DNA from: an uncultured bacterium
Lineage (GTDB): Bacteria > Patescibacteriota > Minisyncoccia > Phycocordibacterales > UBA6065
Length of the DNA: 36,489 bases
Assembly (NCBI GenBank): GCA_903842365.1
Contig: CAIMLU010000029.1
Location: 1 to 36,489, forward strand
Direction of reading: 5' to 3'
Positions 1 to 8,078 of the stretch are shown here, piece by piece (the stretch's first letter is position 1; every line of letters begins with the position of its first letter). Made by a program: the position numbers and the translations under genes. The notes under the pieces are model-generated. The model searched no databases. It saw only the letters and a list, made by a program, of their open reading frames with translations, and had not been told where the DNA came from.

Positions 1-122
1 CTGTATATGGTTTTCTCGTGTACCCCATGATCAAGCGATGCTTGGGCAACGGTGACACCATCGATTTTGATACGGTTAATGATTTGCTCCTTGAGGTCAG
101 GAGCTACCCGTGGTTTTTTCAT
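1..122 (-). CDS. Partial transposase/HTH protein (IS3/IS481-like N-terminus), truncated by window edge
   Basis: Reverse strand reads MKKPRVAPDLKEQIINRIKIDGVTVAQASLDHGVHEKTIY..., a transposase OrfA-type helix-turn-helix; continues past position 1. Confidence 0.55.
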   Translation of the reverse strand, partial: MKKPRVAPDLKEQIINRIKIDGVTVAQASLDHGVHEKTIY

Positions 123-154
123 ATGCGTGTATATTATGTGATTAAGTATACAGA

Positions 155-529
155 ATGGGTGTCAAAAATTTGGGGTCCGGGCCACTCTGTGGCGTGAAGG
201 CATCGAACAAGGGCCCAGGTCTTCAGTTTCGGCGTTTTGCGAAAGCAATCAGTGAGAAGGGGTATGGCTACGAGGTTAATAACCTTTTGGCACACTACTT
301 CGATTACTGGTCTCAGTTTGTAACTCCTGTTGTTGATCGTGACAACGCGGTGCAAACAGCTTGTCTCGAGATTGATAGGTTTGTTAACCTTATGGTGAGT
401 GAGAAGCTTAACCTTCCACCTCCACGGGGTGAACTTACTGAGGCATATTTACATCGCCTGGTGTATACTTGTAATGCAGATATTTACGAGATACGTAAGG
501 TGATACAAGCATGCAAAACACAACCATAG
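155..529 (+). CDS. Hypothetical protein; N-terminus may be derived from an IS end
   Basis: 124-aa ORF, no recognised family; its first ~10 codons lie in TGTCAAAAATTTGGGGTCC, which resembles an IS terminal repeat. A GTG start at 194 is possible. Confidence 0.4.
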   Translation: MGVKNLGSGPLCGVKASNKGPGLQFRRFAKAISEKGYGYEVNNLLAHYFDYWSQFVTPVVDRDNAVQTACLEIDRFVNLMVSEKLNLPPPRGELTEAYLHRLVYTCNADIYEIRKVIQACKTQP

Positions 530-1206
530 AAAAGAGAATATATTTGTCGGGGGGAGGCAGCGAAAAGCAGTCTTTTTCCCTCGACAAATTTTTTTTTGAC
601 GCCATACCTAAAAATGGAAAATTTCTCTACGTACCAATAGCATTACGTGGGCATAAACTTTATCCTACGGCACATATTTGGATGAGAAGTGTTGTTGACC
701 TCCACGATAGAAAGGATGTTACGTTTGAAACGATGGATGATCCTTCAAAATATTCACATGCTGATTTAAGTGCCTTTAGTGGTATTTACATAGGTGGGGG
801 AAATACATGGGGTCTCATCAAGGAATTCAAGGAATCTGGTTTTTCTAAAGTACTTATCGACTATCACAATAATGGTGGGGTTGTGTATGGTGGTAGTGCG
901 GGTGCGATCATTCTTGGTAAAAGAATTGATACCCACGATGATCAAAATAAGGTTGGTGTAACCGATATGTCTGGGTTTGATGTTTTGAATGGGTATTCAA
1001 TCGCATGTCATTTTAAAGGTGAACAGGAAGAGCGATTTAAGCTGTGGTCAAAAGAGAAAGCATTGCCAATTATTTGTCTTGCTGAAGAAACGGGGATCAT
1101 GATAAGTGGGTCAACGTTGTGTTGTAAGGGTGCTCTCCCTTGTGTTGTGTATTATCCTGACAGTTCAATAAAACACATTGCTCCTGATGAGAGCATGTCT
1201 CTGTAG
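511..1206 (+). CDS. Peptidase E-like (S51 family, class I glutamine amidotransferase-like)
   Basis: 231 aa; IYLSGGGS...., GIYIGGGNTWGLI, VVYGGSAGAIILG nucleophile-Ser motif, ACHFKGEQ. Confidence 0.75.
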   Translation: MQNTTIEKRIYLSGGGSEKQSFSLDKFFFDAIPKNGKFLYVPIALRGHKLYPTAHIWMRSVVDLHDRKDVTFETMDDPSKYSHADLSAFSGIYIGGGNTWGLIKEFKESGFSKVLIDYHNNGGVVYGGSAGAIILGKRIDTHDDQNKVGVTDMSGFDVLNGYSIACHFKGEQEERFKLWSKEKALPIICLAEETGIMISGSTLCCKGALPCVVYYPDSSIKHIAPDESMSL

Positions 1207-1239
1207 GATAGATTTTTTTTCACTGCATCTAATTAAAAA

Positions 1240-1269
1240 GCACCCGCGATCATTTCTGATTGTGGGTGC
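1240..1269 (-). terminator. Intrinsic terminator after SAM synthetase (possibly bidirectional)
   Basis: GCACCCGCGATCA-tttc-TGATTGTGGGTGC 13-bp stem (two G-T pairs); on the minus strand followed by CTTTTTAATTA. Confidence 0.7.
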
Positions 1270-1276
1270 GTTCGTA

Positions 1277-2536
1277 TTAATACAGGTTAAGCTCTCCGCT
1301 CACTATCTTGCGGGTTACTTCACCGGCATTGGCAAGATTCTTCTCGAGTATCACCTCGATCATCTGTTTTTGAGTCGGCGAGGGTAATACCCCACACACC
1401 TCAATACATGCTGACCATGGATCCGTTAAGCTTCTCCCCATTTGAGAGGTGAGGTACACATATGTTTCGAGTCCGGTGAGATCAAAGATCTCTTTGGAAA
1501 CAAGAGCGCATATTGCCGTGTATACCTTTCCAACATGGTAGACGGGATTCTTACCGCAACAAGCCTCCATTGTCATTCGCCGAGTGAACGGTATGACTCC
1601 GTTGTACCTGTTACCTCTGCCCACAACACCTTCGTCGCCACTTTCGATTGCGCTTCCAGTGAGTGTGAGGTAGTAGTCTGACTTACTCGGATTATCTCTC
1701 GTATTGAGTGAAACGCTTACCTCAAACATTGGGTAATTTGATAGTATGAGTTTCTCCACGGTCTCCTTAAGGAATTCAAGTTTCTCAGCATAGAATTCCT
1801 TGGTCGATGTATGTGCAGCAACAAACGGGATGCAAACAGTGACATCGAGCTTCTTTCCGAGCCTTCTCGCCATCACCTTAATGTCGGTGCCGACGTACGG
1901 GTAAAGTTTTTTGAATTCTTTACCGTTCAGGGTCGTCTCGATGAGTATCACTATTTTCTCAGTATTGCTGAGCGGGCTATACCCAACCGCCGTTGATGTA
2001 TCGTTTGATCTCAAACTGTTGTCATGGAAGACGCCAAACTCTTTCTTTGGTATTTCGAAGAAGAATTGGCGTTCATTTTGTGTCGAGCCGTCAGCGTCAT
2101 ACACGACGCCGGGGCCGGGTGCAAAATGAGTGTTGTCGATGATTGTGAGCCATTCATCAACATTGAGGAGGGGTAGTACATTTCCGAAATGTTCACGTAC
2201 GACCTCCTTGACGATATCGAGGTAGGGGATGGATTCTTTCTGGAACGTCCTAGTGAATCGGCAGTTGAGATACAGTCTGATTGGCTTCTGCATCTCACCG
2301 CCACCAAACATAACCTTTGACGACCCTCCCGAGAGAGCGATTTTATCAACCATGTGCCGCAGGATTGTTCCGTAGTGCTTAAGGCAATACAGGGAATAAG
2401 CTTGAGACACTTTCTCTGCAATTGTGTCGCAGAAGGTATCGGGATGACCGATGCCTTTACGCTCAACTACTTCGAATTCAGTTTCATCAATACGTGGAAG
2501 ACCTGAGGAATAGATGAGTAGATTTTCCTTCTTCAT
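1277..2536 (-). CDS. mat: S-adenosylmethionine synthetase, archaeal type
   Basis: 419 aa; ERKGIGHPDTFCDTIAE, DKIALSGGSSKVMFGGGEMQKPI, VGRGNRYNGVIPFTRRMTMEACCGKNPVYHVGKVY typical of the archaeal-type AdoMet synthetase family (PF01941). Confidence 0.88.
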   Translation of the reverse strand: MKKENLLIYSSGLPRIDETEFEVVERKGIGHPDTFCDTIAEKVSQAYSLYCLKHYGTILRHMVDKIALSGGSSKVMFGGGEMQKPIRLYLNCRFTRTFQKESIPYLDIVKEVVREHFGNVLPLLNVDEWLTIIDNTHFAPGPGVVYDADGSTQNERQFFFEIPKKEFGVFHDNSLRSNDTSTAVGYSPLSNTEKIVILIETTLNGKEFKKLYPYVGTDIKVMARRLGKKLDVTVCIPFVAAHTSTKEFYAEKLEFLKETVEKLILSNYPMFEVSVSLNTRDNPSKSDYYLTLTGSAIESGDEGVVGRGNRYNGVIPFTRRMTMEACCGKNPVYHVGKVYTAICALVSKEIFDLTGLETYVYLTSQMGRSLTDPWSACIEVCGVLPSPTQKQMIEVILEKNLANAGEVTRKIVSGELNLY

Positions 2537-2601
2537 GCGTTTATTTCTCCTTGAAATGGGTTGTTTTGTGAATGTGCGTTTTTTGTACCTGTCATGAAAC
2601 T

Positions 2602-2620
2602 ATAATGCGTTTTGCATTAT
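2602..2620. promoter_or_regulatory. Perfect inverted repeat in the presumed mat promoter region
   Basis: ATAATGC-gtttt-GCATTAT; on the minus strand TTGACA-N15-TATAGT flanks/overlaps the palindrome. Confidence 0.4.
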
Positions 2621-2647
2621 GTCAATGTTTGTTGGTGGAATGTAAAA

Positions 2648-2675
2648 TCTCACGCAAACATAGTGTTGCGTGAGA
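2648..2675 (+). terminator. Hairpin/terminator
   Basis: TCTCACGCAA...TTGCGTGAGA perfect 10-bp stem, then tcgttaagttttttt. Confidence 0.5.
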
Positions 2676-2694
2676 TCGTTAAGTTTTTTTGTTG

Positions 2695-2847
2695 TTATTT
2701 GAAAATAAGAATAGCGATGAGTATTGCCACGACTATTCCTACGATAATGATTTGTCGCTTGCTGAAGGTTACTGAATCGGGGTCGATTCCAATTTTCCTC
2801 AACTCGCGACGTTCTTCTGTAGCCTTGTCGTCGGGATCAAATTGCAT
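2695..2847 (-). CDS. Small single-TM protein (50 aa), hypothetical
   Basis: Not in the supplied track (too short): MQFDPDDKATEERRELRKIGIDPDSVTFSKRQIIIVGIVVAILIAILIFK*; charged N-terminus plus one hydrophobic helix. Confidence 0.5.
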   Translation of the reverse strand: MQFDPDDKATEERRELRKIGIDPDSVTFSKRQIIIVGIVVAILIAILIFK

Positions 2848-3025
2848 TTGATGAGAAAGAAATGCAGGTGAAAGACTTTATGACACCTTCATAAATACCA
2901 ATCTTACACTTTGGTATAAAAATAGTCTTTTTATTGAATTGTTGCAATTGATTTTGAGTTATTTTTTAGGTTGATGAGAAGGGGATAACCCCTCTACACA
3001 TCACCCCCTAACGAAGCTACAGTAC

Positions 3026-3051
3026 CGACACGTCCCCATAAGGACGTGTCG
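3026..3051. repeat. Perfect 10-bp hairpin
   Basis: CGACACGTCC-ccataa-GGACGTGTCG. Confidence 0.6.
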
Positions 3052-3124
3052 TATGTGTATATATACCCTCATATCACTCACCATCTCTCGAATATTCCTC
3101 TTCTCCACAGAGTCTCTCTTTCCG

Positions 3125-3406
3125 CTATTTCGCTTTACCGTACATATGATCATAGAAGAGCTTGGTCATCTTTGGGTTTCCCTTTGCCACCTCTATAACA
3201 AGCCTCTCCCATATAAGCTCTTCATACGTTCTCATCTTACCCCCAATCTTAACCTTCTGCTTCAGTACCTCCCTAATCATAGTATTAAAATCCTGCTGAC
3301 CCTTAGGGCGTCCTTTGGTGTTACGCCTCGGGTCATGACCTGACTTGAATGGCTTGAGTGTTTGGAGATTAGACATACGTGGTGGGGTAGTAAACCATGC
3401 TCTCAT
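3125..3406 (-). CDS. DUF5681-like protein (often phage/mobile-element associated)
   Basis: 93 aa; KPFKSGHDPRRNTKGRPKGQQDF...; alternative start at 3376 (MSNLQTL). Confidence 0.6.
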   Translation of the reverse strand: MRAWFTTPPRMSNLQTLKPFKSGHDPRRNTKGRPKGQQDFNTMIREVLKQKVKIGGKMRTYEELIWERLVIEVAKGNPKMTKLFYDHMYGKAK

Positions 3407-3457
3407 ATAAGGAGGGTGTGGTTCTCTGTAGTATAGTCCTTTTCCCTTATACCGAAA

Positions 3458-3495
3458 ACCTGTTTTTTCACAGTAAAATCACAGTAAAAACAGGT
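3458..3495. repeat. Inverted repeat containing a tandem TCACAGTAAAA
   Basis: ACCTGTTTTT (3458-3467) / AAAAACAGGT (3486-3495). Confidence 0.55.
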
Positions 3496-3554
3496 GAAGC
3501 CCGAGACACTTTTTACCCACAAACACGGTGTATTGCATACGGGTGAAGTGCCTG

Positions 3555-3582
3555 TTTTTCACCTGATTATTCAGGTGAAAAA
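3555..3582. repeat. Perfect 12-bp hairpin with 4-nt loop
   Basis: TTTTTCACCTGA-ttat-TCAGGTGAAAAA. Confidence 0.65.
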
Positions 3583-3735
3583 TCGCTACCAAAAAAAGCG
3601 AGGTCTATATTCTCACTAGTTTCTTTCTAGTGAAAACCCACATATTCTAGGTTAGACCAAGAGGGGTGGAACAGGTGGGTGATTAGGTTATGAAATATGG
3701 CTCAACGGTCTTGCTCGGGCATTACGAGACCAGAC

Positions 3736-3871
3736 ATTGCAGCCAAGTCGAGTGATAGTGTATCGCTCGAGAAGGGTACAAACAAAAGCATCAGCCTAGT
3801 GTGGCTGATGCTTTTGTTTAATTAAGGTTTTACGAGCGTCTTGCGGGTATCTCTCCAAGTTTGGCTGCAAT
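3736..3871. other. Nested structured non-coding element (multibranch inverted repeats)
   Basis: Outer ATTGCAGCCAA (3736-3746)/TTGGCTGCAAT (3861-3871); inner CGAGTGATA-gtg-TATCGCTCG (3749-3769); inner 17-bp hairpin 3780-3819. Confidence 0.5.
3780..3819. terminator. Long hairpin, probable bidirectional terminator
   Basis: AAACAAAAGCATCAGCC-tagtgt-GGCTGATGCTTTTGTTT, 17-bp perfect stem. Confidence 0.65.
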
Positions 3872-4000
3872 CCCGGACGTCTCTGAAACCAACAACCCTT
3901 TCGGTGAGTTTGTTTAAGTTTGATATAAATCATATTTGAGCATTTCTTTTAATGTTAGATATGGGGGTATAATGAATATTATTGGCTAAATAAAACCCCC

Positions 4001-4219
4001 ATGGCAGACGATAAGAAAAATGTAGGGAAAGAGGATGATAATCTAATTAGCTTCAAACAGAGATATGAAGTGGATTATGCTGTGAATCAGCTTAAGAAGC
4101 AGTTTCCTGATGAGTCGAAGAAAGACATAAAGGAAGCTCTTTTCGATGCGGCAAAAAAGATTCGTCCAAGTGAAGGGAGGAAAAAGATTATGCAGCAAGC
4201 ACGTAAAAACTTAATTTAA
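4001..4219 (+). CDS. Hypothetical protein (72 aa), first gene of a Shedu-type operon
   Basis: TATAAT at 3970-3975 upstream; stop overlaps the start of the next ORF. Confidence 0.55.
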   Translation: MADDKKNVGKEDDNLISFKQRYEVDYAVNQLKKQFPDESKKDIKEALFDAAKKIRPSEGRKKIMQQARKNLI

Positions 4220-4641
4220 TGGTGCAATTTTTTTCTGATAATTTCGCATCTTTTCTAAATATAGGTCTTTTGATTGGTTGGCTTGCCACAACCATCAGTT
4301 GGTATATGGATGGGGTTCGTCAACAAAAACAAGCGTTAATTGATGTGAGGCGTAATACATATGGGAGACTTGTTGCTGCGTTAAAAGAACGAGGTAATTA
4401 TCCCGGTTTTGATTTTAATCGTCCTCTAGATGAGGTTGTTGAGAAGAAAAAAGAAGAAGAACGCAGAGTGTGGTCTGAAAAAAATAAAGTAGTGAAAGGG
4501 ATTGCTTCAGAGGCTCTGTTATTAGCGTCTGATAATGATTTGATTCAAAAACTCGAAGTTATTTCCGCAGATTTTTCTCTTCTTGACCATGCGGTGAAAT
4601 GTGAAGATTTATTAAGTTTACTGAAGAAGGATTTAAAATAA
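4219..4641 (+). CDS. Hypothetical membrane-anchored protein (140 aa)
   Basis: N-terminal hydrophobic segment ASFLNIGLLIGWLATTISWYM, then a charged helical region; translationally coupled (TAATG) to the upstream ORF. Confidence 0.55.
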   Translation: MVQFFSDNFASFLNIGLLIGWLATTISWYMDGVRQQKQALIDVRRNTYGRLVAALKERGNYPGFDFNRPLDEVVEKKKEEERRVWSEKNKVVKGIASEALLLASDNDLIQKLEVISADFSLLDHAVKCEDLLSLLKKDLK

Positions 4642-4662
4642 AAACTCAATCATCAGGTTTAT

Positions 4663-5217
4663 ATGGAGATAACAAAATTCCAGGCAGCGGAGTTTCAATT
4701 GATTACTGCGATTGATCTCTATTTTAAGGATAAGGACCCTGTTTCTGTTCATACCCTGGTACGATCAGCTCATGAAATTTTCAATTGTCTCTGTGAACAT
4801 AGTGGTCTGGAGAGGAGTGTTGTCGAACAAAGTGCTGCTGAATTCGTTAAACCAGAACTCAAGAAAGATTTTTTTAAGAAAATAAATGAAGCCAGGAACT
4901 TTTTTAAACATGCGGAAAATGACCCTGAGGCAACTCTGAGTTGGAACCCATATCTTTCAACCTTTTTTATCTGGGACGCCACTTGTCTTTATAGGCGACT
5001 TTGTCCTGGGGAGATGCCCTGTGAAATTCTTATTTTTTCAGCGTTCTTTAGAGTCCAGCACAGTGAGCTTTGGAAAGACAAATCACCCCTTGATTGCGAG
5101 ATACCAGGTGCAAAAGAAGAATTAAAAAACATAAGCAAAAGAGATGCTTATGATATTTTATTGAGTCAGTGTAAACACGGAGGCAAAGCATTACCTAATT
5201 TAACCTTTTTGTTATGA
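4663..5217 (+). CDS. HEPN-like protein (candidate ribonuclease/partner)
   Basis: 184 aa, helical; INEARNFFKHAENDP contains an R-N-x3-H (Rx4H) HEPN-type motif; 7 nt upstream of the Shedu-like gene. Confidence 0.5.
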   Translation: MEITKFQAAEFQLITAIDLYFKDKDPVSVHTLVRSAHEIFNCLCEHSGLERSVVEQSAAEFVKPELKKDFFKKINEARNFFKHAENDPEATLSWNPYLSTFFIWDATCLYRRLCPGEMPCEILIFSAFFRVQHSELWKDKSPLDCEIPGAKEELKNISKRDAYDILLSQCKHGGKALPNLTFLL

Positions 5218-5224
5218 TATTGAT

Positions 5225-6394
5225 ATGATTGATATATTGGTTATTGATAATAACCTCGTTTTAAGATACTCAACAGAAAATCCATGGGTTATTGATAGGT
5301 CGCAGATCACAGACATAATTCCTATCAAAAAAAACCTGTTCGTGTTCTCAAAACACGATATTTTGAGGAGTGATAATACTTACGGTGAAGAAGTTGATTT
5401 CATTTTAGGAAAACTAAATGACGCAGGGTACTTTTATATTGAAGGAAAAAAACTTGAAATTGAACACGATGTATATTTATATAAAGATATTAATATCTCA
5501 GACCGTTTTTTTATAGGGGTACGAAATACTAGTATTTTTAGAGAAATTAGTAGTGTGGTTACACAGGATATTTATATTGGAGGACATCACCCTGAAGCGA
5601 TACCTGGTGACGATTTTTTGTTAATGCTGAAAGATTTTCCAAACCCATATGAAGTTGATAAGTATATTAAAGATAGATTGTCTTCTGTTTTGGAGAACTA
5701 TTTTGATTCAGCTTCTCATGTTCGTGGAAAATATGAAGCCTACATGAATAAAAGGAAAAGTATCCAAGGTGAAAATCTGACGAATTTATTTAGAGAAAAT
5801 GAGGTTGTTAAATATGAGTCAATCTTGGAGAAACTTAGATTCATGCTTGCGAATGAGAAAAAGTACAATGAAAAGCAATGGCAGGTTGAAATACTTCAAA
5901 TTATTTTGTTGTTATATCCAAAATATATTTACTCTTTTAAGGAGGCACCTGTTTATGATTCTTATAGAAAGACAGAGCGCAAAATCGATTTTTTGTTAGT
6001 AGATCCCAATGGAAATGTTGACATTATTGAGATTAAAAGACCAATGGGTGAGAAAATAATAACAAAAACACAATATAGGGATAATTTTATACCACTGAGG
6101 GAATTGTCTGGAACTGTAATGCAAGTCGAGAAGTATGTGTATCATCTAAGCAAGTCAGGCCAAGATGGAGAAAATAAATTGACAAAAAAGTACAAAAATA
6201 AAATTCCTCCCGGTTTTAAAATTAAAATAACCAATCCAAGTGGAATAATTATTATGGGTAGGGATAATCTGCTTTCCAGTGAGCAGAAGGATGATTTTGA
6301 GGTCGTGAAGAGAAAATATCGTAATGTAATTGATATTATAACTTATGATGATCTTTTGAGGAGGTTGGGATCTATCATTGTTGCCTTGAAATAG
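5225..6394 (+). CDS. Shedu-like anti-phage nuclease (SduA, DUF4263 C-terminal domain)
   Basis: 389 aa; NEKQWQVEILQIILLLYPKY ... RKIDFLLVDPNGNVDIIEIKRPMGE ... RDNFIPLRELSGTVMQVEKYVYHL, a PD-(D/E)xK nuclease core (D...ExK) with the Shedu-type ELSG.xxQVEKY segment. Confidence 0.75.
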   Translation: MIDILVIDNNLVLRYSTENPWVIDRSQITDIIPIKKNLFVFSKHDILRSDNTYGEEVDFILGKLNDAGYFYIEGKKLEIEHDVYLYKDINISDRFFIGVRNTSIFREISSVVTQDIYIGGHHPEAIPGDDFLLMLKDFPNPYEVDKYIKDRLSSVLENYFDSASHVRGKYEAYMNKRKSIQGENLTNLFRENEVVKYESILEKLRFMLANEKKYNEKQWQVEILQIILLLYPKYIYSFKEAPVYDSYRKTERKIDFLLVDPNGNVDIIEIKRPMGEKIITKTQYRDNFIPLRELSGTVMQVEKYVYHLSKSGQDGENKLTKKYKNKIPPGFKIKITNPSGIIIMGRDNLLSSEQKDDFEVVKRKYRNVIDIITYDDLLRRLGSIIVALK

Positions 6395-6436
6395 AATAAT
6401 AGATTACATATCAGGTCGAATAGGAAATGCTTATTG

Positions 6437-7699
6437 TTAACTCAACTTAATTTCTTTATTACTTAAGACCAGCTTACTTTTTAAACAAACCAACAAATCT
6501 CTTTTCTCAAAAATACTTCCTTCTTTAAGTAAGTATTTTGCGTAATTGCGAATATCGATGTCTTTCACGGAATAGTCACGTTCCGTGTTTCCAAGAATTC
6601 CAACACTAAATCTCTTATGTCTCTCAATCTCAGCACTAAGTTTTTTCCTCAGTCCTGATTGGTTGAGGTCTATTTTATCCATCATTTCAGTAAGCTGGCT
6701 GATTAAGTCTTCTTCTTGGAGAAATACTTTCTTACAGTTCCTATCTTTAATTGCGGTACAAGAATAGTAAATATATTTCCTCACGGAACCATCCGCAAGT
6801 TTTTTGTACTTTTCCTGTGCTGTTATTCCTGATCCGCATAAACCACATGTCATCATTTTAGTGAAAGCGAACTCTTTCGGAGTTGCTTTTGCGGTTCTTC
6901 GATATACTAATAACCCTTGGACTTCATCAAATAATTCTTTGGAAATAATAGGGGTGTGTTTACCTTGATACCATTTGCCACTTTTCTTTGGATATTCAAA
7001 TACACCGTAATAGAAATGATTGTGAAGTATGCAGAATATGTTACTCATCGTGAGCGGTTTTCCACTACGTGCCGTCATCTTTAGTTCGTTATGAATCCAT
7101 AGGGAGACTTTCTTTCCGCTCCATCCTTCATAAGCAATCTTTTCGAACATTTGTTTGACTATCGGGGCTCGTATAGGGTCAGTGTGAACCACGCAGAGTT
7201 CATTAACATTTGGACTGTTTAAGTATCCTGTGGGCGCCTGTGCGGGCCACAGACCCATTTCACAGCGCGTTCGCAATCCTCGCTTCACATTCACGCTTTT
7301 GTTGTCATTCTCGAGTTTTGCTTGGGAACAGAGGATCATGAGGAGAAACTTATCACTTGGGTTATTCGTAAACTTTTGCCCGTACGTTCTAATCTCAACA
7401 AGTGCTTTTTGATCCATTAAATCTACTACTGAACCAAGGTCGCCGGCGTTGCGAGAGAGGCGATCAGGATTCCACGAAATGATGCCGTTAAACTTTCCTG
7501 AGCGTATATCTTCCAGTAGCTTTTTAAATACAGGTCGCTGTCCAGAATCTTTTGCTGAATGGGCTTCTCGGTAGATATCGGCGACTTCAATGTTGTCGCG
7601 TTTTGCGAGAGCGAGCATTTCATTTACCTGAGAATCAATCGACAGAATTTGTTTTTCTTCTTGCTCGGTACTCTTACGAGCATAGATGCAATACTTCAT
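6437..7699 (-). CDS. Large serine recombinase (resolvase N-terminus, recombinase domain, zinc ribbon)
   Basis: MKYCIYARKSTEQEEKQILSIDSQ...; SWNPDRLSRNAGDLGSVVDLMD; CGLCGSGITAQEK...YYSCTAIKDRNC. Track start 7795 is possible, but MKYCIYARKS is the usual N-terminus. Confidence 0.88.
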   Translation of the reverse strand: MKYCIYARKSTEQEEKQILSIDSQVNEMLALAKRDNIEVADIYREAHSAKDSGQRPVFKKLLEDIRSGKFNGIISWNPDRLSRNAGDLGSVVDLMDQKALVEIRTYGQKFTNNPSDKFLLMILCSQAKLENDNKSVNVKRGLRTRCEMGLWPAQAPTGYLNSPNVNELCVVHTDPIRAPIVKQMFEKIAYEGWSGKKVSLWIHNELKMTARSGKPLTMSNIFCILHNHFYYGVFEYPKKSGKWYQGKHTPIISKELFDEVQGLLVYRRTAKATPKEFAFTKMMTCGLCGSGITAQEKYKKLADGSVRKYIYYSCTAIKDRNCKKVFLQEEDLISQLTEMMDKIDLNQSGLRKKLSAEIERHKRFSVGILGNTERDYSVKDIDIRNYAKYLLKEGSIFEKRDLLVCLKSKLVLSNKEIKLS

Positions 7700-7889
7700 C
7701 TTTATTGCCGGTGCAATGGTTGATTGGGCCATCAAGGCGCTTGTTTGTATTTCCATGCATCCATTGATGACAGACCAACCAGGGGAGTAAAGCAAGGGAA
7801 GTTGGCAACGTGTTGGCAGCTGCTCTTAGCAAGACTAATGGTCTGCGTTAAGGTTGGACTGGTAGTGCATTTGGCGCTATCATGTTCCC

Positions 7890-8045
7890 TGACAGTAAAA
7901 AAGTAGCCTAAACCATCGAGAGATCGGTGGCATGGTGAAAGAAGTCGATCAAGAATAAAGAACCCATCATGGGGTTTGCTTGATCGCCGTGTCAGGAAAC
8001 TGGCACGTGGGGCTTCGGCTCCAACCCGTGGTGGGCTTTTTGTTT
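7890..8045 (+). ncRNA. Candidate structured RNA / 5' leader with consecutive hairpins
   Basis: TTGGAC (7854)-N18-TATCAT (7878); stems 7913-7930 (CCATCG/CGGTGG), 7946-7986 (CGATCAAG/CTTGATCG), 7988-8007 (CGTGTCAG-GAAA-CTGGCACG), 8008-8023 (TGGGGC-TTCG-GCTCCA), then gggcttttt. Confidence 0.45.
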
Positions 8046-8078
8046 ACCGCGATTTATAAGACGATCAAGCAAATAATT

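Noticed and set aside
2011-2466. 151-aa minus-strand ORF in the track
   Set aside because: Alternate frame inside the well-supported SAM synthetase gene; Ser/Arg-rich, no family resemblance.
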